This document shows positions 18,188 through 24,274 of a stretch of DNA of 64,000 nt, in pieces. A program made the position numbers and the translations under genes. The DNA comes from an uncultured Flavobacterium sp. (lineage in GTDB: Bacteria > Bacteroidota > Bacteroidia > Flavobacteriales > Flavobacteriaceae): assembly GCA_943912855.1 (NCBI GenBank), contig CALTVC010000004.1, forward strand, positions 163,514 through 227,513, read 5' to 3'. The notes beneath the pieces are model-generated. The model saw nothing but the letters and a program-made list of their open reading frames with translations, ran no database searches and was not told the DNA's origin. Positions within the stretch are counted from its first letter, which is position 1, and each line of letters starts with the position of its first letter.

Positions 18188-19117
18188 ATGAAACCACTAC
18201 TATTTTCGCTTCTCGCTGTTACTTTAACCTCTTGCCAAAAAGAAAAAGAACATACCCCTCCTACTTCAATTACTGAAAATAGTGTAAACATAACTGAACC
18301 CGATTCAATTGTGTTAGAAAAATACTGGAAATGGATAGAAGCAAAAACAAATGAAAGTTTTTCAATAAAGCCTACAGACACACTTGCTTTAAAACGACTT
18401 GAAGTAAACCGAAATGAGGAATTGTTAGATAATTTTCTCACTGCATCAGACAGTCTGAAGTCACGCTTGTATGACGACTATACTCCCGAAAAACTGAAAC
18501 GACATTTATATACATTCGATTTTAATGGAGATAGTTTTGAAGATGTGATCTATTACGGACCTTCGGGAGGAGAAGGGAATACTGTGCATTTCTTCCTAAA
18601 TAAACAAAATGGTTTTAAAAATTTATTTACCCAAAGTCAGACATTACAAAAGCCTGTAGTAGAAAATGGCAAATTGACCGGATTTACCATATTGAATCCA
18701 GGCTGTTGTGCAGAATATGAAATTGTTGAATATAACTATGCCGTGGACTATAATAAAGCTACTCCTACTTTTATGTTGAAAAACACCATAGGCTATTTAG
18801 ACGACTATCAGAAACCGGAAAAGATGTTATCGAAAGAAATGCCTTTTACTATTAAAACAGCCAAAGCTTCACTTCGTCCGGAGTGTTATATCTTAAACAT
18901 TGAACATCCTATTTATGGCGAAGCAGGAAATGAAATAGTAGCGTATGATAAAGGGCATAAAGGCAAAGCAATTGGCACTCGTAAAGAAGATGGTAAGGAC
19001 TGGTTATATGTACAAATGGAGCCTACAAAAACAAAAAAGGGATATACCGATGTATTTCACACCCAACCCACTGCTGTTTACGGCTGGATTATAAAGAGTG
19101 ATACCGATTTAAAATAG
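18188..19117 (+). CDS. Lipoprotein of unknown function (island block A)
   Basis: A 309-residue predicted lipoprotein (MKPLLFSLLAVTLTSC). The middle contains FDFNGDSFEDVIYYGPSGG, similar to calcium-binding FG-GAP-like loops seen in exported proteins. The C-terminal part (GNEIVAYDKGHKGKAIGTR and DWLYVQMEP) resembles a bacterial SH3-like domain. It lies 20 bases after the GYF_2 gene, so the two are probably co-transcribed. A possible envelope partner of the GYF_2 protein is inferred only from position. Confidence 0.65.
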   Translation: MKPLLFSLLAVTLTSCQKEKEHTPPTSITENSVNITEPDSIVLEKYWKWIEAKTNESFSIKPTDTLALKRLEVNRNEELLDNFLTASDSLKSRLYDDYTPEKLKRHLYTFDFNGDSFEDVIYYGPSGGEGNTVHFFLNKQNGFKNLFTQSQTLQKPVVENGKLTGFTILNPGCCAEYEIVEYNYAVDYNKATPTFMLKNTIGYLDDYQKPEKMLSKEMPFTIKTAKASLRPECYILNIEHPIYGEAGNEIVAYDKGHKGKAIGTRKEDGKDWLYVQMEPTKTKKGYTDVFHTQPTAVYGWIIKSDTDLK

Positions 19118-19149
19118 CACGATAGTATCATATGATACTATCGTGCTAT
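19114..19149. promoter_or_regulatory. 36-bp perfect palindrome upstream of fic (putative operator 1)
   Basis: The 18-base half site ATAGCACGATAGTATCAT is followed directly by its exact reverse complement. The core arms GATAGTATCA / TGATACTATC recur 56 bp downstream (centre to centre) and at 23882-23903. The palindrome overlaps the last codons of the upstream lipoprotein gene and sits just before the predicted -33 region of fic. Confidence 0.8.
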
Positions 19150-19169
19150 GCTTAACTCATTATTTTCAT

Positions 19170-19198
19170 TATCTTTGATAGTATCAAATGATACTATC
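19170..19198 (+). promoter_or_regulatory. fic promoter -7 element overlapping putative operator 2
   Basis: TATCTTTG at 19170-19177 matches TAnnTTTG. It runs directly into a 22-bp palindrome, 19177-19198, with arms GATAGTATCA and TGATACTATC around AA. The palindrome ends at the base before the chosen fic start codon. The transcription start would fall inside it, the arrangement expected for repression by a dimeric regulator. Confidence 0.7.
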
Positions 19199-20152
19199 AT
19201 GACACCACCATATGATATAACGCCAAAAATAATAGCGCTACTAACTTCCGTATCTGAAAAGATAGGAGCGGCTAATGCGTTGTACTTAAACAGGCAATCA
19301 CCCCAACTGAGAAAACAGAACCAGATTAAGACAATACATTCGTCATTACAGATTGAAGGAAATACACTAAGTGAAGCCCAGATAACTGCAATTATAGAAA
19401 ATAAACACGTTGCCGGACCTGAGAAAGATATTAACGAAGTATTGAATGCAATAAAGGTATATGACGCACTTGACACATTCAAGGCAACGTCTGAAAAAGA
19501 TTTCCTAAAGGCTCACAAGCAATTAATGGCGGGACTTGTATTGCAACCGGGACAATACCGCAAACTAGGTGTAGGCATTGTAAAAGGTACACAAGTAGCC
19601 CACGTGGCACCTCCTGCAACCAATGTACCTTACCTAATGAAAGACCTGTTTACCTATCTTAAAACATCCGAAGATCCCGCTCTCATAAAAAGCTGTGTGT
19701 TTCATTACGAAATGGAATTCATTCACCCTTTTATGGATGGTAACGGGCGCATGGGACGGCTTTGGCAAACGGTGGTATTAATCGAACAACACCCTGTATT
19801 TGCTTCACTCCCGTTTGAAACGCTTATCAGCAAAAACCAGGCAGATTATTACAATGCACTTGCCCTATCTGATAAAACAGGCAAATCTACTCCGTTTATA
19901 GAATACATGTTAGGCATCATTGATACATCACTCGGAACATTGCTCAACTACAATGACAGAACAATGACCGGCATTCAAAGACTGGAGTATTTTGTAGCTA
20001 CCCGAGAAAGCTCTTTTACCCGGAAGAATTACATGGATACTTTCAAAGATATATCTTCGGCAACGGCAAGCCGGGACCTTAAAAAAGGTGTGTCGTTAGG
20101 GTTGTTTACAATAAAGGGCAGCGGCAACCAAACCTTTTACAAAATCACATAA
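19199..20152 (+). CDS. Fic-family protein with C-terminal winged helix (class II)
   Basis: A 317-residue protein from the ATG at 19199. An in-frame ATG at 19148 would place the second operator inside the coding region and adds residues atypical of the family. The Fic core HPFMDGNGRMGR at 176-187 is intact, so it should transfer AMP or another nucleotide moiety to a protein hydroxyl. The inhibitory helix motif SLQIEGN at 49-55 fits (S/T)xxxE(G/N), making it a self-inhibited class II Fic. The C-terminus (YMDTFKDISSATASRDLKKGV) looks like a winged helix-turn-helix. Together with the two palindromes around its promoter this suggests autoregulation. It is the third gene of block A. Confidence 0.85.
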   Translation: MTPPYDITPKIIALLTSVSEKIGAANALYLNRQSPQLRKQNQIKTIHSSLQIEGNTLSEAQITAIIENKHVAGPEKDINEVLNAIKVYDALDTFKATSEKDFLKAHKQLMAGLVLQPGQYRKLGVGIVKGTQVAHVAPPATNVPYLMKDLFTYLKTSEDPALIKSCVFHYEMEFIHPFMDGNGRMGRLWQTVVLIEQHPVFASLPFETLISKNQADYYNALALSDKTGKSTPFIEYMLGIIDTSLGTLLNYNDRTMTGIQRLEYFVATRESSFTRKNYMDTFKDISSATASRDLKKGVSLGLFTIKGSGNQTFYKIT

Positions 20153-20318
20153 AAACAAAAACCCACTCTTACGAGTGGGTTTTCTATATCTGTTACGCTT
20201 GTCCGGCAGGACCGAAATTTAGCGGCATGTGAGGCTGCTCTGTTTCGGTAATGATACCGTGGGCGCTCTCATAGCGGTGTATGTTTTCGGCCATGGCTTT
20301 CAGCAACCTTTTCGCATG
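20148..20318. repeat. 171-bp copy of the DUF3467 3' end plus terminator (left copy)
   Basis: Bases 20148-20318 match 23915-24085 at an offset of 3767 with one difference (A at 20171, T at 23938, in the terminator loop). The repeat includes the last 42 codons of DUF3467 and the bidirectional terminator. It ends at a GCATG that is shared with mutL. Confidence 0.95.
20158..20183. terminator. Bidirectional terminator between fic and the chimeric ORF
   Basis: The stem AAAACCCACTC / GAGTGGGTTTT has a TTAC loop and A/T flanks on either side. It serves fic on the plus strand and the chimeric ORF on the minus strand. Confidence 0.85.
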
Positions 20319-20546
20319 GCGCTCAAAGCGCAGGCAGGCATCAGTAACGCTCATGCCCTTGCCGTTGTCTATAACCTGGATAAGGGTTTTACCGGCATCC
20401 TTTACAATCAGTTTAATCTCGGTAGCGCCTGCGTCTACCGCGTTTTCCATCAGTTCCTTAACCACCGAAGCCGGGCGCTGTACCACCTCACCGGTGGCTA
20501 TCTGGTTGGCAACATGGTCTGGAAGAAGCTGGACAATACTCGACAT
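20193..20546 (-). pseudogene. In-frame chimera of MutL N-terminus and DUF3467 C-terminus
   Basis: An open frame of 117 codons. Residues 1-77 match MutL 1-77 with a few substitutions (ATGEVV for AAGEVV, ACLRF for ARLCF). The frame then continues without interruption into the DUF3467 C-terminus (HAKRLLKAMAENIHRYESA to FGPAGQA). The join is at GCATG, 20314-20318, a five-base match present in both parents, where both encode His-Ala. The ATG and a mutL-like -7 box at 20579-20586 remain, so it could be transcribed. It lacks most of the MutL ATPase, so no MutL activity is expected. It is more likely a recombination scar than a functional protein, although the intact frame is notable. Confidence 0.85.
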
Positions 20547-20578
20547 TTAAATTTACTGTATTATTAAAAATAAGATAC

Positions 20579-20586
20579 CAAAGGTA
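20579..20586 (-). promoter_or_regulatory. Diverged copy of the mutL promoter
   Basis: TACCTTTG on the minus strand lies in a GATACCAAAGGTAC context shared with the mutL promoter. The bases between the start codon and the box differ from the intact gene, so this copy comes from a diverged allele. Confidence 0.5.
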
Positions 20587-20645
20587 CAGAAATTTTGCGG
20601 GTGCAGGAAACAGGATAAATAGTGTTTTTTGGCTGCCAAAAAATA

Positions 20646-21140
20646 TTACATTTCAGAATACCCTACATTAGTAAGGAAAGCCCTCCTCATAATAATTTGT
20701 TTAGATTTCCTTTTCAGGCTCTTCCTGTCTACAATATAGATTACTTTAGGAGAAGGAGCCCCTCTTACCTGCCCAAAATATTGAAAGAACACTTCCTCCG
20801 GAGTAAATCCCTTTATAAAACTGAGGCAAATGAGCTCTTCCTTATGCGCCTCTAAAAAAGAAACTTTGTCCATAGTAATTGGCGCGAAACGAGAAGTGTC
20901 TTTCTTATTTACTGAAAATATAAACACTTTACCTTTAGTATCTTTTATTTCGTAATGACTTTGATATTCGTTCAAAGTTTGGGACCAATGAAACTCACTG
21001 AATTTTTTTGATTTTATTTTTGTCTCTTTTGTATTACTATCATCAAATACAAAATATAGCGTATCCCGGGATTTTAAATATTCAACATCCTGAGAAAACA
21101 CTTTATAGAACACAAAAAAGAAAAAAACTATTTTTTTCAT
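20646..21140 (-). CDS. Small exported protein, possible immunity protein (island block B)
   Basis: 164 residues from the ATG at 21140, chosen because MKKIVFFFFVFYKVFSQ forms a signal peptide; an upstream ATG four codons earlier would spoil it. The mature part is basic and hydrophilic with no recognised motif. It begins two bases after the stop of the metallopeptidase remnant, the usual spacing of a toxin tail followed by its immunity gene. That role is inferred from position and export only. Low G+C compared with the core genes. Confidence 0.5.
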   Translation of the reverse strand: MKKIVFFFFVFYKVFSQDVEYLKSRDTLYFVFDDSNTKETKIKSKKFSEFHWSQTLNEYQSHYEIKDTKGKVFIFSVNKKDTSRFAPITMDKVSFLEAHKEELICLSFIKGFTPEEVFFQYFGQVRGAPSPKVIYIVDRKSLKRKSKQIIMRRAFLTNVGYSEM

Positions 21141-21142
21141 AA

Positions 21143-21610
21143 CTACATGCATGTAACGGATTGAACCACAGAAATATAACTATTAAAATAATATTTCCCT
21201 ACCGAATTATCAGGAAAAATACTCTTGAATAATTGGCTGTTGTGCAAACCTTCATAACTCTGATATTTAAAATAATCTGTCCAAATCCAAGGAGTAGATA
21301 TCCCAGAATTAGTTGGAGGGTCTGAATTTGTAGGAAGATATATCCCATATCCTGATTCAGCCGGATGATCTAATGCATAAATTTGAGCCGATGTAAACAA
21401 ACTATTTTTTAATTCTAATAATATTGATGAAATTACGGGGGCAAAAGTTTCTGTCATAAACTCAAGCTGAGAATCAGGAGAACCGATATCATTTAAGTGC
21501 TGTTGGATTACAGTAGACAGATCTTGTTGAGAAAGTGTAAGAGTATTTGCTCCAAAATCTACACGCAAGACATTTAAAAAAGCATGTATCATTTCATGAA
21601 TTATTAACGT
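21143..21610 (-). pseudogene. Truncated zinc-metallopeptidase-like domain (HExxH), possible toxin tail
   Basis: The frame reads TLIIHEMIHAFLNVLRVDFG from about 21610 and continues about 150 residues to the stop at 21143. HEMIH is an HExxH zinc site. An in-frame ATG at 21592 lies after the first zinc-binding His and the catalytic Glu, so a protein started there would be inactive. Upstream of 21611 the sequence switches abruptly to a mutL fragment in another frame, so the N-terminal part of this gene was lost. Similar HExxH modules occur at the C-terminus of large secreted toxins, which would fit the exported small protein that follows. The family is not identified with certainty. Confidence 0.6.
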
Positions 21611-22032
21611 TGCAGTACCGCTACATCCTGGTGGGTAAACTTGCTCCCCTCTATAATCAGGTGGGTGCCCAGTTCATCCTGCTCCTGGCGGGTTTTCATC
21701 TCCACGTGGGTAACCGCCCCAATAGAAGCAAGCGCCTCTCCACGAAAGCCTTTTGTATGTAGTGAAAATAAGTCCTCGGCATGGCGGATTTTACTGGTAG
21801 CATGACGCTCAAAGCACAGGCGGGTATCGGTAACGCTCATGCCCTTGCCGTTGTCTATAACCTGGATAAGGGTTTTACCGGCATCCTTTACAATCAGTTT
21901 AATCTCGGTAGCGCCTGCGTCTACCGCGTTTTCCATCAGTTCCTTAACCACCGAAGCCGGGCGCTGTACCACCTCACCGGCGGCTATCTGGTTGGCAACA
22001 TGGTCTGGAAGAAGCTGGATAATACTCGACAT
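21604..22032 (-). pseudogene. Truncated mutL copy (first 140 codons)
   Basis: Similarity to the intact mutL spans 21612-22032 (offset 4627), encoding residues 1-140 with few substitutions (VTDTRL for VTDARL, SIGAV for SIAAV). It then stops within three codons of the junction with the metallopeptidase remnant. It keeps ENAVDAGA, DNGKGM, HATSKI and TKGFRGEAL but lacks the rest of the ATPase and the C-terminal domain. The upstream region including the promoter box is nearly identical to that of intact mutL up to about 22093. If expressed it would be an isolated N-terminal fragment. Confidence 0.9.
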
Positions 22033-22063
22033 TTTGTGTGTACAGTTGTTTTTAAAAGGATAC

Positions 22064-22071
22064 CAAAGGTA
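22064..22071 (-). promoter_or_regulatory. Copy of the mutL promoter in front of the mutL fragment
   Basis: TACCTTTG on the minus strand, in sequence nearly identical to 17403-17463. Similarity ends around 22093, where block C cargo starts. Confidence 0.5.
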
Positions 22072-22174
22072 CGATCTTTTTTGTGGGAGGGGAAAATTAC
22101 GTGTTGAGCATTATTGCGGGAAATACGCAAATCGGTTTAACATAAATTTTGTAGGTTTATGAAAAATAATAAAC

Positions 22175-23896
22175 ATGGCCAACATCAACGATTTCAAAAT
22201 TTTGAATAAAAAATGTAATTCCTATTTCAACTTATTAGAAAAAGAAATAACTAAAGATATTTCACACTTAAACGATCAGAAAAAAAGACGATTTGGATTC
22301 TATTTATTTATTTTAGAATCTATTTGCAATGTAAAAGACATTAATGACTTGGTAGAAATAATTACAGACCAAGAATTTAATGGTGAAATTTTAGGATACA
22401 AAGATGAGGATCTTGGTATTGATGCAATATACATTGATGATGAAACTAATACTATAAATCTTTTCAATTTCAAGTACCGTGAAAAATTCAACCCTGATCA
22501 AAAACAGAGTTTAAATGAATCATTCTTGAGCACGAAATTCACAAATTTAATCAAAACAGAATCAGTTAAAGGACTGACAGGAAAAATCTTAGATAATGCC
22601 AAAATAATAATTGAAAAGTTAAATAGTAGCGAGATTTGGAAATTAAAACTATTCATAGTAAGTAATGAAAATAGAGAACTTAATGTAGAAAGTCCTGAAA
22701 TTTCTCAACTAAGAGAATTATATGACTTAGAAACTGTAGCAATTGGTTTAGAAAGCATTACTAAGCTTATGTCACTTAGACCTGAACCGATAAATGCTAT
22801 AATTCACATTGAGAACGATTCAATTTTACCTTTTACTGAAAACAGTTTATCTTCATCAAAATCTTATGTGATTAAAATATCTGCAAATGAATTATTAAGA
22901 ATAAGCTCAAATGACAAAAGTTTGAGGGAAAATTATCAAATTGAAGATTACAAAAGTTTACCAAATGTTGATATGGAGTATAATCTCTTATTTGATAATG
23001 TAAGAGGCCTAATAGCGAGATCCAAATATAATGAAAATATTTTCTCAACATTAAGAGATGAGCCTAGTAGATTTTTCATGTATAACAATGGTTTAACAAT
23101 GACTGCTAAGAACATCATATCAGAATCTACAAATGCAAACAAGAAAGTAAAAATCATCATTGAAGACTTCCAAGTAGTGAATGGAGGACAAACATTACGA
23201 ACTTTACACAAATTCAACAAGCAGGATAAAGATAACATTAATAAATATTTATCTAAGTGTGAACTTCTAATTCGGATATTTAAAAGTGAAACACATAGTA
23301 ACGTCAGAAATAAAATAGCAGAATATACAAATAGTCAAAATAAAATCTCCAATATTGATTTAAAATCATTGAGTGAAGAACAAATTCAAATAGAACAGTA
23401 CTTAGATGAAGAAAATATTATATATGCGCGAAAGACTGGAGATTTAGGAATTAGCAGTGAAAAAAATTACACTCATAAAATCAGCATGGAGAAATTTGGG
23501 CAAATACTTTTTGCTTTACAAGGCCATCCCGAAAAAGCTTCAAATCAAAAAAAACAAATATTTGACAAATACTACAATATCATATTCAGTCAATCAAATT
23601 TTAATATAAACAAGTCAGTCGAATTTGTAAAGCGATACTTTGAAATTAAAGAAATGTATGAGGAAAACGATAAAGAATATAAATCAAGTGATCAAAAAAT
23701 CTTTTACATTTTATACCTAAGCGAACATCTAGATAACTCATTTAAAGAACAAATTGACATTTTAGAAGAGGCAATTATAGAATTTAAACCCGAAAGCAAA
23801 TCTGACATGGCGGATTCAAGAAAACTACTTCAATCAAAATTTAAAGATTTTTTAAATAAAAGAGTATCTATTAGTCATACTGATAGTACCATATGA
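22175..23896 (+). CDS. AIPR-family abortive phage infection protein (island block C)
   Basis: A 573-residue protein of the AIPR (abortive infection phage resistance) family. The N-terminal part contains LGIDAIYIDDETNTINLFNFKY, which resembles a nuclease-type D...xxK arrangement with Lys after an acidic strand. The middle has the family signatures FFMYNNGLTMTA and FQVVNGGQTLRTLHKF. AIPR proteins occur in phage-defence islands and were first linked to lactococcal abortive infection, but the mechanism is not settled. It is strongly A+T-rich relative to the core genes. Its stop codon lies inside a palindrome identical but for one base to the core of the fic operator, so its 3' end may have been remodelled. 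Confidence 0.85.
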   Translation: MANINDFKILNKKCNSYFNLLEKEITKDISHLNDQKKRRFGFYLFILESICNVKDINDLVEIITDQEFNGEILGYKDEDLGIDAIYIDDETNTINLFNFKYREKFNPDQKQSLNESFLSTKFTNLIKTESVKGLTGKILDNAKIIIEKLNSSEIWKLKLFIVSNENRELNVESPEISQLRELYDLETVAIGLESITKLMSLRPEPINAIIHIENDSILPFTENSLSSSKSYVIKISANELLRISSNDKSLRENYQIEDYKSLPNVDMEYNLLFDNVRGLIARSKYNENIFSTLRDEPSRFFMYNNGLTMTAKNIISESTNANKKVKIIIEDFQVVNGGQTLRTLHKFNKQDKDNINKYLSKCELLIRIFKSETHSNVRNKIAEYTNSQNKISNIDLKSLSEEQIQIEQYLDEENIIYARKTGDLGISSEKNYTHKISMEKFGQILFALQGHPEKASNQKKQIFDKYYNIIFSQSNFNINKSVEFVKRYFEIKEMYEENDKEYKSSDQKIFYILYLSEHLDNSFKEQIDILEEAIIEFKPESKSDMADSRKLLQSKFKDFLNKRVSISHTDSTI

Positions 23897-23904
23897 TACT
23901 ATCA
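23881..23904. promoter_or_regulatory. Third copy of the fic-type palindrome, over the AIPR stop codon
   Basis: Arms GATAGTACCAT and ATGATACTATC are complementary except for one base. The core is that of the two fic operators. The AIPR stop TGA at 23894-23896 is part of the right half. No promoter follows before the terminator 20 bases away. Confidence 0.75.
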
Positions 23905-23924
23905 CTCATAACTTCATAAAAACA

Positions 23925-23950
23925 AAAACCCACTCTTTCGAGTGGGTTTT
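23925..23950. terminator. Bidirectional terminator between AIPR gene and DUF3467
   Basis: The same stem as at 20158-20183 (AAAACCCACTC / GAGTGGGTTTT) with a one-base loop change. It ends both the AIPR gene and the rpoC-DUF3467 transcript. Confidence 0.85.
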
Positions 23951-23959
23951 CTATATCTG

Positions 23960-24271
23960 TTACGCTTGTCCGGCAGGACCGAAATTTAGCGGCATGTGAG
24001 GCTGCTCTGTTTCGGTAATGATACCGTGGGCGCTCTCATAGCGGTGTATGTTTTCGGCCATGGCTTTCAGCAACCTTTTCGCATGCTGTGGCGTAAGTAC
24101 TATACGCGATTTAACCTTGGCTTTAGGCACACCCGGCATGATGTTTATAAAGTCCAGTATGAACTCAGTCGGAGAGTGGTTGATGATGGCAAGGTTACTA
24201 TACGTACCCTCTGCCGTTTGCTCATCAAGCTCTATGCTAAGTTGTGCTTGTTGCGGCTTCTGATCGCTCAT
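23960..24271 (-). CDS. DUF3467 protein
   Basis: A 103-residue protein of the DUF3467 family, a small conserved Bacteroidetes protein usually encoded directly after rpoC. Features are the SNLAIINHSPTEFILDFINIMPGVPKAKVKSRI core and the HAKRLLKAMAENI helix. The function is unknown, and its linkage to RNA polymerase suggests a role in transcription, which is inference. It starts three bases after the rpoC stop, so translation is likely coupled. Its last 42 codons and terminator are duplicated at 20148-20318. Confidence 0.9.
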   Translation of the reverse strand: MSDQKPQQAQLSIELDEQTAEGTYSNLAIINHSPTEFILDFINIMPGVPKAKVKSRIVLTPQHAKRLLKAMAENIHRYESAHGIITETEQPHMPLNFGPAGQA

Positions 24272-24274
24272 AAA

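Noticed and set aside
19199..20152. Fic as toxin of a FicT-FicA (Doc-type) pair
   Set aside because: The inhibitory motif is inside the Fic protein (SLQIEGN), so a separate antitoxin is not needed, and the upstream gene encodes a lipoprotein.
17406..24271. Island as a transposon, integron or prophage
   Set aside because: No transposase, integrase, phage gene, target-site duplication or terminal inverted repeat is visible. The repeated segments are pieces of the flanking core genes.
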